Shown in pieces: positions 30,268 through 41,154 of a stretch of DNA of 64,000 bases. The notes beneath the pieces were generated by a model, which made no database searches, was not told the DNA's origin, and saw only the letters and a program-made list of their open reading frames with translations. How positions within the stretch are numbered: position 1 is the first letter of the stretch; each line of letters opens with the position of its first letter. Both the position numbers and the translations under genes were made by a program. The stretch is taken from contig NC_091357.1 of assembly GCF_038502225.1 (NCBI RefSeq), forward strand, positions 4,680,225 to 4,744,224. The letters are read 5' to 3'. This stretch comes from Cherax quadricarinatus (taxonomy: Eukaryota > Arthropoda > Malacostraca > Decapoda > Parastacidae).

Positions 30268-30416
30268 CAGTGGAGGTTCCTTGATACTGACGAGGGGCTC
30301 TTAGTATTAGGAATGGCACCAATGTTTCCCCTTCCTAGGATTGAGCCTAAATTCCTAACATTACTCAGGGCGCTGTATCACCCCTACAGGTTTAGTGTTC
30401 CTCTCCTCCCATGAAT
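30268..30416 (+). repeat. Diverged SINE-alpha copy
   Basis: CCCTCAGTGGAGGTTCCTTG, GAGGGGCTCTTAGTATTAGG and GGCGCTGTATCACCCCTACA, then GGTTTAGTGTTCC: full-length but old, without a TAA tail. Confidence 0.7.
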
Positions 30417-30784
30417 GCATGGTTAAGTCAAGTAGGAAGTGACTTTTTCACGATACCCTTTGTTAACGATTTCTTTTTTTTTTTTTTTTTTTCAACAAGT
30501 CGGCCGTCTCCCACCGAGGCTGTTTTCGTATTTATATAAATAGGGATTTTTTCTTCATAGGTATCCTCGAAAGGTACCTTTAGAGAAGCCTACATATTTT
30601 TTCCATCCAAGGTTTTCGTTTATAACTAACGTCTCATTGGATCGGCTTCAACTTTTAAGTTCTGGTGTACTATAGCAAGGGAAGTAGGGTTCATGCAATT
30701 ATTGGCATGTCCAGGTGCCATCTGGTCAGTGGTATGTAGTTTTTAAGCTTTGATTTCCGTGTGATGACTTTAGCAAGCCTCCTC

Positions 30785-30958
30785 TAATCGACTTGGTTAG
30801 GTAAGGTTCGTCAGGAAACAGGACAAATGTTTCCTGACGCGGGTCTTAGACGATGACCCGCCTTTGGAGCTTTTGGTCATCTGAACGAGGCCTTCCGCTG
30901 GCTTACCGGTCCACCCCTTTAAAAATTATGGTCATTTATAACCATTTAGTATCGACTT
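30785..30958 (+). repeat. Repeat family E (hairpin GTCAGGAAACA), copy 1
   Basis: Dispersed unit of about 165 bp with an 11-bp stem hairpin (GTCAGGAAACA / TGTTTCCTGAC, 30810-30838). Then come CGGGTCTTAG, ATGACCCGCC, GAGGCCTTCCGCTGGCTTAC and CCCCTTTAAAAATTATGG. Other copies: 33955-34110, 44775-44945, 48125-48215, and 52000-52120 on the minus strand. Non-coding; class unknown. Confidence 0.7.
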
Positions 30959-31648
30959 GAAATTTTCATCACTGGTATATCCTGGTTAGAAGACGGTAGT
31001 GATTGTTATTGGGGTATAATATGCTAATTTAATTTTCCAAGTGGTGTATTGTTTCCCCTTCAATATCTTTACTATGAATCATCTTAAATGCTTTAAAGCA
31101 TTGACTGGTGCTGCTTTTGGTAAAGATGATACCCTCTAAGTTCAGTTTGTGTAGGTACAAATCTGTCACTGTATTAGAGCGAATGTTAGACATCATGCGA
31201 TAACTGGAGAATGCCTGTTTTGGTTGGTTTCAAACTTTTAGCTCTATGTTCACAGAATGGTAGGTTCACGTTGTTATATCCTGGAGTATCTGTAAGTGGT
31301 TATTAGAATTTCTTCCTTTTTTTCCTTCTCTTTTTTTGTTGTTGCATTAGAAATTTTTAACTGGCTTGAACTTTTGCATGCATTGAGGTAGAGGGGGTTA
31401 GCTTATAAAATACTGGGATAACTCTTGGATCGTGCATCAACAGAAACTTAGTTTTAGCTCAGGTTAGTGTGTAGTTTTAATACCTATTGCTGAAAGTACT
31501 AAATGTCCTCGTAGGTTAAAGCCTTTGTAAATCTCATAGCTGCCTCTCATCCTCCCTACACAACTATTAGTCTGACAAGCGTTTGGTAAAATTAGTAGAC
31601 ATTTAATAAGCTTTGGTTTTGTGTATATATGTACGCTCTGCTTATACA
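30959..31648. other. No recognised feature
   Basis: Nothing identified; T-rich patch 31315-31345. Confidence 0.3.
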
Positions 31649-31910
31649 ACAGGTTAGGTTCCGGGCTACTGCTGTAAAGTGAAAAATGGTTGTAAATTGA
31701 AAGTTTACACTTGTTTACACTTACATATTAAGTGAGCATTAGGCCTAAAAGATGTATATACAGTACACACTACTTGCCTTAAAAAATATTTTCGTCCTTG
31801 TATTTATTGTAGGAAGTCTGACCAGATGAAATGAATACGTATAGTTAAAAAATCGCTGTTTTATCGAAACTCCGTAAAGCGAAGCGCTGTAGAGCGGGGG
31901 CCCCACCTGT
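31649..31910. mobile_element. Possible small inverted-terminal DNA transposon
   Basis: The left edge ACAGGTTAGGTTCC and the right edge (reverse complement ACAGGTGGGGCCCC) share a 14-bp imperfect terminal inversion over about 260 bp. Inside, GTAAAGTG and GTAAAGCG recur near the ends in inverted sense. No clear target duplication. Tigger-like MITE is a guess. Confidence 0.3.
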
Positions 31911-33404
31911 AATTTTAAGTGCCCATTTCTACCACTGCTACTAAGGATAATTTTCCGTTAAATTCGTGTTGCTGAGTCTTGTTACATTCTTGGGAGAAAG
32001 TAGTGTACAGTGTTATAGTGAAAACCCGGCGGGGGGGGGGGGCGCAACAAATACAGGGAAGTGTAAAGGGATAATAAATATTTCAATAATTGTTTATGGA
32101 AATAAACACAAATGCAGTGTAATGAGGTATTACATATCAATAACGGATCATGTTATGCTGCATTTGTTTCTATCTTGTAGGTATTTGAGGTCTTTTCTTC
32201 AATACTCATGAAAGTTTCTAAAGTGAGTTTCTGTTCGACTGAGCTGCGGTGCTTAGATTGGACTACGTGCTACTAGTACCTAAAACTTGGTTAAAATAGC
32301 CTTCAATCAGAAGGCAGATACCAGGCTATGGGGAAGGGGGGATGACCCCCGGAATCAAGAGGTAGACAGGTTGGTTGGTGAATCCATCTCTTATGTCCCA
32401 ATATGTCCTCCAAACAGGACGGGCACTTTCGCACGCATTAGACTTCATGTTTCTTGTTGATGTACATAATGTCACAAAGTAAATATTTCTTCTAATAGGT
32501 TACTGTAAGAAAGTGTAAATGAATGTCTGACCAAGTAAAATGTCGTAGTCTTTTAGAGCTTATATCCCCACAATTCTAGGATTGGTCCCAAATATAAGCG
32601 CGCACAAACTATTTTCCCAGGAAAGTAGGAGGCTTGGCAGATAATGCAAAATTCCCCCAGTGAAAGGCAGGGAAAAGCTCTTATGTGTCAAGTGGCCAAG
32701 ACTTTTCAACCTCCTCCTTTCTTACATACGGAGGGATTACCAGCAGACCCTTGGCTGTCTTCGAGAAAGAGCTGGAGAAGTTTATGGTCATTGCCTGATT
32801 AGCCGGCTGTGGTGCTTATGTTGTACATGTACTTCGTACGGCTAGTCCCAACAGCCTAGTTAATGAGGCCATCTACCGGAAGGCTTGATTTGTAACTAGG
32901 TTGCGAGGGCGTTGACCCTCGCAACACACCAGGTAGACTCATGCTAGTTAAGTTGGAAGATGTGGTTCATGTCCAGTTTAACCAAAGATTTTACCATAAC
33001 TAGCACCATCAAATGTATCTTATACATAACAGAGTAAGTTCACTATAGATTTGACTTGTGTAGGAAGGAAATAATAGGTTTGCAAATATTCGTTATAAAC
33101 CACCTTGGATATTTTTAACATTTAGGTATTGTACTTGTTGGGATCAATTATGATGCTAATTAGCAAAGGTAATTCTGGCCGGGTTAAGCTTTTCTTATGT
33201 CAGTGACCCACTGTCAAGTAAGTAATAGTCGCCTACACTGTGTGCAGGTTCGCATCTTGCTGTGTACTCAACGTCAATTCGCTCGTTTGCGAATTGTTAA
33301 GCATACAAATTGTAGTATGGCAACCATCCACAAATGACTATTTACAACTAGTACAGGTACTAGATATATAATGTATATCAGTGCAGACAATTTGTGAAGT
33401 TCAG
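31911..33404. other. LINE-end scraps in otherwise unrecognised DNA
   Basis: 32325-32375 (ATGACCCCCGGAATCAAGAG, GTAGACAGG) and 32845-32945 (CAACAGCCTAGTTAATGAGG ... GGCGTTGACCCTCGCAACAC) are plus-strand LINE-D-type 3' ends. 33240-33260 has a B-box-like GGTTCGCATCT and may be a tRNA-derived SINE fossil. A G-run (32029-32042) interrupts 31966-32211. No host gene seen. Confidence 0.4.
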
Positions 33405-33480
33405 GGATGTGCAACAATTAGATATTTTATTAAGGAAGGTTTCACCCACTAGGACGTTGTCCAATACATATACGTATTAC
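33405..33480 (-). ncRNA. Decayed hammerhead-type end
   Basis: The minus strand retains GUGGGUGAAACCUUCCUUAA, then AATAAA and the 3' phrase ATTGTTGCACATCCC. The CUGAUGA box has become UGGACAA. A fossil of the family A/B superfamily. Confidence 0.45.
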
Positions 33481-33954
33481 TAAAATTGGGTTACATAATT
33501 GATAAATGTCAAGTGAAGCGGAGAAGGGTAAGGTTTGAAGGCTGTGATATGTTTGGGTGTAGCCATATTATCTTCGTTATCATTTAGTGGCGTCTTAAGG
33601 TAAAATGTTTACAGAGTACACCCGAGATGCTGAATCCCCTGAATTTTGGATGATTGTCTTCACTACTGCTGTCATAACGGCTTTCAAACAATGCCGCTCT
33701 GGTAATTCACTCTTTTATTAACTGATAGCTTCATCTAATTGCACAAGATGAGTACATGAGTATCACACGAGTTACTTTTGATTGTCACAACTAAATGCAT
33801 ACTTGTTGGTTCAGGGTAGTCTCGCCTATGCACTTTTCACCCCTCTCCTCCCTTCCCCAGTCCCCAAGAGGGAGATTCTGTTCCCACAGACTCCGGTCTA
33901 TTCTAGTTAATTTTTTTTTTTTAAAAAGTCCTTGTTTCAAGTTCAGTTTTAGTT

Positions 33955-34112
33955 TGTGCCCTGGACACGTTACTGGCTACTTTGCTGACGGGGAGGTTAC
34001 GAAAGATTCGTTCCTGACGTGGGTCTTAGTCGTATGATAACCCGCAACTGGAGCATTTGGTCATTGACCGAGGTCTTCCGCTGGCTTACTGGTTCATCCT
34101 TTAAAAATTTAT
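33955..34112 (+). repeat. Repeat family E, copy 2
   Basis: TTCCTGACGTGGGTCTTAGT, GAGGTCTTCCGCTGGCTTAC and CTTTAAAAATTTAT match copy 1. The left arm of the hairpin is mutated. Confidence 0.6.
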
Positions 34113-34424
34113 ATTAGTGGCTACACGCATGTGTGCTAGTGCAGATGATGCACTGGGCACGTTTTCTCCACTTCGAGAAGCATGGTGGGAAATGTAAGCT
34201 ATTAATTACACGGGTAATTGTAGTCACTCTTCTAGGAACTCTGGAACAGCAATGATTATGCGTCTCGTGGTCCTGATCTCATTGTTTGGATAGAGGTCTG
34301 TTAGCTGGTTTCTTGTTTAGTTTTAATTAAACTTGGAATGGGATCTGGGCAAATTCGCAGACACAAAAAGGCAGGATAATAGATTGAGGTAGGTGCCCCT
34401 TCAGGGGGTTTTAGACACTAGTGT
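34113..34424. other. No recognised feature
   Basis: Nothing identified. Confidence 0.3.
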
Positions 34425-35205
34425 CGTGGTCAGAAAAGTGTCATATGCAGTTCAGTGTAGATAAATGCAAAGTCCTGAAACTCGGGAATGTAAATATAGA
34501 ACTTGGCCATACAGAATGCGAAAACGACTAAGGAACTATGGTGAACAGCAATCTGGAGCCAAGACAGCATTACCTTAGCATACGTAGTAAGTCACTGATT
34601 ACTGGGATTAAAATGAAGTCCGGACGTTATACTACAACTCGACACATTAGTAAGGCCTCGCTTCGATTATGCAGTTCAGAATGGATGTAAATTAGAGAAC
34701 ATTCGGAGAAGAATGGCAAAGTTAATTCATTTCATAAGAAATTGTCTATAAGAAGGAAGATTGAAATCCCGTAACTTTCATTCTTTTGTAAGACGTAGAA
34801 TGAGGGGAGACATGATTGAGGTGTAAAAGAGGAAACTGGGCATAAATATGGTCCTGAGGATACCCCTTCAAGAGAGAATTCGAAATAGTGGATTCAGATT
34901 GAACAAGTTTAGATTTAGAAAGGATATAGTTAAGTACTGGTTTGGAAATGAGTAGTCGATGGATGGAACAGTCCGCCTAGTAGGGTTCAAATATAGGTTA
35001 GATAAATACACGAGTGAGAACGGTTTGATGTGAGTGGGACTTGCACTTGAGTTAACAGGGTTATCAGTTTTTTTCCTTGGGCAGCTTTGAAAATGGGTTG
35101 GGCAAATACTTGTTAGTGGGTTGGGTTCGAGGAGGACCTACCAAGTATGGACCAGTAGTTCTGTTGCAGCAGTGTTCCTCCTCATGTTCTTGATTATAAA
35201 TTTGA
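34425..35205 (+). pseudogene. Old CR1 fragment: RT C-terminus and 3' UTR
   Basis: Translation in shifting frames gives MQFSVDKCKVLKLGN, EPRQHYLSIRSKS, RRMRGDMIEV-like and FRFRKDIVKYWFGNE, colinear with the C-terminal half of the CR1 ORF2 at 15285-16000. It is followed by the CR1 3' UTR (CAGCAGTGTTCCTCCTCATG, TTCTTGATTAT). More than ten indels or stops, so it is much older than the 15-19 kb copy. Confidence 0.75.
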
Positions 35206-36029
35206 TGGTGGGCTCCACATTGGTGTTAAGAACAAAGTGAAAGTTCAGTCTTGTAGGAAAAATAACTCGAGTCGGGTAACCACATGGTAGGCTGGAATGC
35301 TCAGTTCCCAGTGTAGATTTGAAGGTTTGCAAAAATTGCTTTGATGTGTGAACCTCTGGTCATTTTAAAACATTGTGCATCTGTTCTTCCTAGCTAAAAC
35401 GGTAAGTTACTACATGGTTCTACTAGATCCATAAAGTTCTTGATGGGTAAAGTTGTCCTTAACTTGGTTGTGTAGCAGTAGTGTGATGGCTTAGTGAAAG
35501 TCCTAGTCCAGAGTAGCTAATCGTTTGTTCATGTTTTGGCTCAGGTGTCACTAGAGTGCTTTAGATGTTTGGCTTATGGTACTACGTAGTGTTAATAGGT
35601 GTTTTGAGGGTCTCTTAACTTGTATTGGGAATGTTGATCTCGGGTTGCTTGCAAGCTATGCAGTAGATATTTACATTGATCAGAGTTAAGTATGCGGCAG
35701 GCCTGGCTAAGGAATGTCTTGAGTTGCCTAGAGCCATTTGTTCCTGTATGGGTTCAAAGGTTTTTAAGTCTAAAGAACGTAATTAACTTTGGAGTCGTAG
35801 TACAAGTCCACCGCGTTGAGAATGGCCATCCCGCCCCCATTTGTCCGCGACGATGACGCACATGTGCATAATGCACACGAAAACAAACTGTGCGAGTTCA
35901 AGCGGATTTATGGAGATAGTTAATGATGCATCCACTTGACTTGCGTCTGATAAGGAGGCGTTTACCCTTTCCATACTTGTCCCACGTGATAGGTTATAGA
36001 ACGGAGATAACAGAGACAACTTAAGGTGA
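35206..36029. other. No recognised gene
   Basis: 35800-35950 is locally CpG-rich, but no motif cluster, exon or repeat could be supported. Confidence 0.3.
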
Positions 36030-36175
36030 TGAGGTTCGTGGAGGGGTGGGGGAGTTTTGGTGGAGTACGGGGAGGGGTGGGGATGTCATGATGGAATGCG
36101 TGGAGAGATGTTAGGGTGTTGTGGTGGTGGAATGTGTGGAGGGGTGCTGGTGTTGGGGTGGTTGGGTACAAGTGT
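36030..36175 (+). repeat. G-rich, imperfectly repetitive tract
   Basis: Irregular units of GGAGGGGTGGGG-like blocks alternating with TGGTGGAATG-like blocks. The plus strand has many runs of three or more G and could form quadruplexes. The minus strand reads as Pro/Thr/His low complexity. Confidence 0.55.
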
Positions 36176-36527
36176 GGATAATGAAGGGTGAGGGTGAGAC
36201 CTAGATGGGGAAAACATTTAGCCTAGAAATACTCGCATGGTCGGGTCTGGTTCAGAATAATGTAACGAAAATGCAACACACTACACCAGTGATAACCTCA
36301 CATAACTGAAAGTTACCTGGTTAGTTTCTGCAGTCTTGTTGCCAGATGCGAGTTTTTTTTTTTCCAGGTTAAATACAAGTTTTTTTCAGATTTGTCACTA
36401 AGCCAACTTAAAATAGAGTAAATAGTATGCACAGGTTTACAGGAAACATCAAGATATTGTTGCTGGGAACCTCGTAACGAATCAACTTGGACGAGAATAG
36501 TTTGCATTCTTTCCACCCCTAGTGTTT
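36176..36527. other. No recognised feature
   Basis: Nothing identified. Confidence 0.3.
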
Positions 36528-38387
36528 ACCTGGAGAGGGTTTCGAGGGTCAACCCCCCCCCCAGCTCGGTCTGAGACCAGGCCTCGTGGTGGATCAGGGT
36601 CTGATCAACCAGGCTGTTACTGCTGGCCGCACTCAAACTGACGTACGTACCACAGCCCGGTTGGTCAGGTACTGACTTAAGGTGCCTGTCCAGTGTCGCC
36701 TTGAAGACAGCCAGGGATCTATAGGTAATCCCCCTTATGTATGCTGAGAGGCAGCTGAACAGTCTTGGGGCCCCAGACACATTATGTTGTCTCTGTGTAC
36801 TCGTGGCGCCCCTGCTTTTCACTGGGGGAAAGTTGCATCTCCTGCCGAGTCTTTTGCTTTCATAGGGAGTTATTTTCGTGTGCAAGTTTGGTACTAATCC
36901 CTCTTAGATTTTCCAAGTATATATTATTGTGTATCTCTCTCGCCTGTGTTCCAGGGAATACAGATCAAGGGCCTTCAACCGTTCATAGTAATTTAGGTGC
37001 CTTATCGTACTTAGTGTGTCGTGAAAGTTCCTTGTATATTCTCCAGGTCAGCAATTTATCCTGCCTTGAACGGGGCAGTTAGTTTACAGCAGTATTCCAG
37101 CCAAGAGAGAACACGCTATTTGAAGAGAATCATCATGGGCTTGGCATCCCTAGTTTTGAAGGTTGTTCTTTTCCATCCTATCACTTTCCTAGTAAACGAG
37201 GTAGATACACTGTTGTGGTCTTTGAAGTCGAGATCCTCTTACATAATCACTTCCAGGTCCTTCACATTATTTTTTCGCTCTATTGCATGGTTAGACTTTG
37301 TCGTATACCCTGATATAGTTTTAATTTCTTCAAGATTTCCATATCTGAGTAGTTGAAATTTCTCTTCATTGAACTTCATATTGTTTTGAGTGTCCCATTT
37401 GAAGATTTGGTTGATGTCCGCTTGGAGTCTTGCGGTGTCATCGATGGAAGTCACTTGCATGACAATCCGGGTGTCATCCGCAAATGAAGACACGGAGCTA
37501 TGGCTTATATCTCTGTCAGATATGAGGATGAGGAATAGAATGGGAGCGAGTACTGTGCCTTGTGGAACAAGAGCTTTTCACTTTTCACTGTTTTATTTGT
37601 CAGGAAGTTAAAGATGCATCTACCAACTTTTCCTGTTATTCCTTTAGCACGCATATTGTGCGCTATTACACCATGGTCACACTTGTCGAAAGCTTTAGCA
37701 AAGTCTGTGTATACTACATTTGTATTTTGTTTATCCTCTACAGCATCCAGGACCTTGTAAAGTAAAAGGACACAAGTGCAACTAATGTGACATTTTATTA
37801 TGGCTACTACTACTACCACTAGTATTGCACCTCACTCTGAGCCTATTTATACCCTGTGTCCATGTCCATGTACACAAGGCTGGCGCCTCCCTGACCACTG
37901 CACGATCCTTCAAGCTGAGCTGGTGGCGATTCAGCAGGCATTGTCACATGCCCTACGACATCGACTCCGACCTGTCATACATGTTGATTCCACCTCTGCA
38001 ATCAATGCCCTCTCCCATCCTCAACCACAGGACAATGTTCACCTCATCACATCGATCCTACGCATAATGACAGCCTTAGAAGTTCAGGGTAACAGATCGA
38101 CATTGAACTGGATCCCCAGCCATGCTGGCATCCGGGGAAATGAGGCGGCAGATGATGCAGCCAAGGCAGCAACAGACTATCCACATGTTGGGATTACTGT
38201 CCCAATCAGCCTACGACAGACCAAACTGGTGGCTGCCAGAGCCATGAAACTTATGGGGGAGGTCTTAGGTGATACCCCATCTCAACAGTGGTACCGAGCA
38301 GCGACTCGGGGAGAACCCCCTCCATATGTGATGAATGGTTTTGAAAACCGACAAGTTGAAGAATTGAGACACTTATGCAACACATGG

Positions 38388-38430
38388 GAATCTTTATTGA
38401 AGAAACGTTTCGCCACACAGTGGCTTCATC
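38388..38430 (-). ncRNA. Hammerhead ribozyme motif B5 (left arm)
   Basis: Exact complement of the right-arm motif: CUGAUGA, extra A, GCCAC-UGU-GUGGC, GAAACGUU. Helix I is GGA with UCU, which includes one G-U wobble. Confidence 0.75.
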
Positions 38431-38602
38431 AGTCCAATACAAATTAGAAATGGGTAAGGAGAGTAGAAGAATGAGGTAATCAGTCCCTCAACCTGGATTC
38501 GATGTGTTCAGTCCATCACGAGAGTGATGGACTGAACACATCGAATCCAGGTTGAGGGACTGATTACCTCATTCTTCTACTCTCCTTACCCATTTCTAAT
38601 TT

Positions 38603-38654
38603 GTATTGGACTGATGAAGCCACTGTGTGGCGAAACGTTTCTTCAATAAAGATT
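38603..38654 (+). ncRNA. Hammerhead ribozyme motif B6 (right arm)
   Basis: CUGAUGA 38611-38617, extra A, GCCAC-UGU-GUGGC, GAAA 38632-38635, ACGU 38635-38638, U38639, helix I UCU 38640-38642 against GGA 38608-38610. AATAAA follows at 38645-38650. Confidence 0.75.
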
Positions 38655-39188
38655 CCCATGTGTTGCATAAGTGTCTCAACCCCTCCCTATGATAGAAGCT
38701 GGTCCAGAGCGCAGTGTACCGCCATCCATCGGCTTTGTTTGGGCTTTCCCACAGCCAAGATGATGGTAGACAAGGCTTAGGAGGAGATGTGCCACTACTG
38801 TCAGCACGTTGTCCAGCGGCCCCTAACACTATCTTCTGGAATGCGAAGTTACTGAGACACTCCGCAGGCAACTAGGAGTGATATTCCCTCCCGAAGAGGA
38901 ACCAGAGATGACTGCGGCCACACTAGTGTACCAGGGAGTCAACGAACCAGACAAGCTGTTACCTGTGATAACGACATATCCTCCTCCTCGCTAGTGTCCA
39001 TAGTTAGGAGTACATACGGTGTTGTCGCTTATGAGATGCACCAGTTGAACTGACCAGAAGAGTGCCTGAACAGCATATGTCGCATCATTGTAGAAACCTT
39101 TCTCCCTCGGGAGCCAGAGACGGGTCATCGCAAGATTAAGACCCGTGCCAGGACTACGGTCTTGGCGAACATTATACATGCATACTGT

Positions 39189-39234
39189 TTGTAACGGCTT
39201 GACAAAGCTCCTGAAGAGCGAAACGTTGCCACAA
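39189..39234 (+). ncRNA. Hammerhead ribozyme motif D1
   Basis: Helix I is GGC (39196-39198) with GCC (39228-39230), and beyond a small bulge UUGU (39189-39192) with ACAA (39231-39234). Core box UUGACAA (39199-39205), extra A (39206), helix II GCUC/GAGC with CUGAA loop, GAAA, ACGU (39223-39226), U39227. Helix II and helix I sequences differ from families A and B, yet pairing is kept. AATAAA lies at 39233-39238. Confidence 0.75.
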
Positions 39235-39945
39235 TAAAATGTCACATTAGTTGCATTTGTGTCCTTTTACTTTACATGTCGGTAATTCTACCAACATTAT
39301 TACAATCCAGGACCTTGTTATAGTGATCCAGTAGCTGGGACAGGCAGGAGCGACCTGCTCTAAACCCGTGTTGCCCTGGGTTGTGTAACTGATGGGTATC
39401 TAAGTGGTTGGCGATCTTGCTTCTTAGAACCCTTTCGAAGATTTTTATAGTATGGGATGTTTGTACTATCGGTCTGTAGTTCTTTGCAATTGTTTTACTG
39501 CCACCTTTGTAGAGTGAGGCTATGTCTGTTGTTTTTAGTTATTGTGGGATGAACCCTGTCTATGCTTCCTCTCCATAGAATGCTGAAGGCACGCGACAGG
39601 GGCTTCTTGCAGTTCTTGATGAACACGGAGTTCCATGAGTCTGGGCCTGGGGCAGAGTGCATGGGCTTGTCATTTATTGCCTTTTCAAAGTCTTGTGGTG
39701 GTAGGATAATATCAGAGATTTTTTCGACGACCAAATTTTGGGTCTCCTTCATAAAGAATTAATTTAGATTGTCGACCCTTAGTCTGGGCAGCGGCTCCCT
39801 GAACACAGTCGTATTGGGACTTTACTATGTCTCGCTCATTTCTTGGCTGTCATCTGTGTATATCCCATCTCGCCTAAGCAGGGGCCCAATACTGGATGTT
39901 TTTCCCTTAGTTTTGGCCCAGAAATACTTTTAATCCTTAACACCA

Positions 39946-40689
39946 CTTGAACTTAGTTATCAAAACATTAGACCTAGTTCCTAAAACCACTACATGAATC
40001 TGTTGCCTTTTGACTACCAGCCACATGATGGGTATTGGGTGCATAATACACTCAAGTGATTAATCCTGGTGGCCACTAGTACCAACACCCTGACCGACCA
40101 GGCTCTCGACCTGGAGGCCTAGTCAGACAGCCAGATGATGATCCCCGGAACTAGCATTTAACGAGAGCTCGGTGTTCGTTCCTAATTCGGGTCAGGTGAC
40201 ATCTTTTCAGTAACTTGGAAATCTCTAAATTTCTTGTTCTGCGAGATACACTTGCATCGTTGAGCACAGAAGTCAGTCGTTAAAGCATGTTGCATGGGAA
40301 TGTATATCTAAAACATTGGTACGTCGTGTAAAATGGGTAGTATAACCATATATAAGTTAATCTATGATAGTTACACACTTCTGATTTCGCCATGAATATA
40401 GAACCCTTTCATTCATCTTCCCACTCATAATGACATTTAATTGGGAAAAAAACTTAGGGACCATTGTAGTCTCGTTTTGATCATGGTCAATGAGAGATTG
40501 AATCGTTTGGAGTTTACTCTCCGAATAGTGGGTTGGTTTTGAATTTTTAGCCACGGTACTAACCATTATTTCCTACTCTCCACATATTGAACACAGTGTG
40601 CTGCAGTCCTGAAAATCCAGATGAAGCTCTTTCGCAAAGGAATTTTTTGGGGAAACTGAAGAAATAGTAGCAGTTATCTTGTTGATGGC
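39946..40689. other. No recognised gene; one LINE scrap
   Basis: 40090-40165 (CTGACCGACCAGGCTCTCGA ... GATCCCCGGAA) may be a plus-strand LINE-D-type end. The rest, including short minus-strand ORFs, is unassigned. Confidence 0.35.
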
Positions 40690-40840
40690 ATTCTCGCGGA
40701 GAAGTTGATGAGCGAGACACTTCTGCAACACTGATAGCCAAACTCGATACACCCCTGCTTCTAGTTGGGGGTATTTTTCACCGTCTGCCAATCCTTATGT
40801 TCTCGTAGGGAGTAATTTTAATATGTAGATTTAGAACCAA
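40690..40840 (-). mobile_element. Old LINE-D fragment
   Basis: CACCCCTGCTTCTAGTTGGG, CGTCTGCCAATCCTTATGTT, then TCGTAGGGAGTAATTTTAAT follows the LINE-D C-terminal coding order (compare 45575-45645). Confidence 0.55.
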
Positions 40841-41150
40841 GTTAGTTTAATACATCTGTTATGCACCCCATACCCATCGTATGGGCGGTAATCAAAAGAT
40901 TAGAGGCACATAATGGGACGGGGCCGCAAACTTTTGATAGTTGAAAAAGGTTGTTGTAATGAGCTGTTTACATATTGAGATTGTGACCATATATTAACGA
41001 GTTATTTATGCAGTCATAAATTAAGTCACGCCTGCAAAAAAGTTGTAATGCTTTATTTACAATGAGCCAAGTCGTCCCCCCCCCCCCCTCCCAGTAATTT
41101 TGCGTTTATGAATTAGACTCATCTCATAGCGGAAACTCTGGAAATTACCT
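40841..41150. other. Dispersed phrase TGCACCCCATACCCATC, otherwise unrecognised
   Basis: 40862-40910 pairs with 7528-7570. A C-run lies at 41077-41092. Confidence 0.4.
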
Positions 41151-41154
41151 TAAA

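Larger units (their letters stand above)
38329..38679. mobile_element. Perfect 156-bp inverted repeat with two hammerheads (family B)
   Basis: Arms 38364-38519 and 38524-38679 are exact reverse complements around a GAGA loop (38520-38523). The left side has a 35-bp extension (38329-38363) containing the family 3' hairpin GGTTTTGAAAACC. Flanks carry a 12-bp duplication with one mismatch (CCCCTCCATATG 38317-38328; CCCCTCCCTATG 38680-38691). Insertion splits the RNase H frame. Two head-to-head family B ends without TATA modules. Zero arm divergence implies a very recent event or gene conversion. Confidence 0.9.
37800..38993 (+). pseudogene. RNase H domain and C-terminal region of an I/Jockey-type LINE (split)
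   Basis: Before the insertion, 37860-38328 encodes WRLPDHCTILQAELVAIQQAL, HVDSTSAINALSHPQ and LNWIPSHAGIRGNEAADDAA. These are the RNase H catalytic Glu, second Asp and final His/Asp regions. The first catalytic Asp block (YTDGS-type) is missing, so the fragment is 5'-truncated. After the insertion, 38692-38993 reads YDRSWSRAQCTAIHRL, CHYCQHVVQRPL and, in a shifted frame, HYLLECEVTETLRRQLGV, through YPPPR to a TAG at 38991-38993. This C-x2-C...H...C finger-like C-terminus is typical of I-type ORF2. One in-frame TAG (about 38778) and one frameshift are present. Confidence 0.8.
37759..39304 (+). mobile_element. 1.55 kb hammerhead element (family D) carrying an RNase H fragment
   Basis: Bounded by perfect 14-bp duplications ATCCAGGACCTTGT (37745-37758 and 39305-39318). 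The left 42 bp (37759-37800) are the reverse complement of the 3' region 39233-39276, so the ends are inverted copies. Inside are the RNase H/C-terminal part of another LINE (37800-38993), itself split by the inverted-repeat insertion 38329-38679. Then come a 3' untranslated part, the family D hammerhead (39189-39234), AATAAA and the unique 3' end 39240-39304. The inverted termini, hammerhead and variable-length target duplication resemble Penelope-like elements. The LINE cargo may be captured sequence or may mark a chimeric element. Confidence 0.75.
36528..39945 (-). pseudogene. LINE-D copy (3' two-thirds of ORF2), split by a 1.5 kb insertion
   Basis: Minus-strand LINE-D. The outer parts are 36528-37758 (C-terminus, thumb, FADDTRI at about 37480, and the motif A region VVYTDFAKAFDKCDHG at about 37700) and 39305-39945 (fingers: FEKAINDKPMHSAPGPDSWN, YRPI-region). 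The gap is a mobile element with a perfect 14-bp target duplication. Removing it makes the order colinear with the plus-strand copy at 61640-63476. Numerous stops and shifts; 5' end truncated near 39945. Confidence 0.88.

Noticed and set aside
35783..36171. Host ORFs on the minus strand
   Set aside because: Composition follows a G-rich low-complexity tract and no domain is visible.
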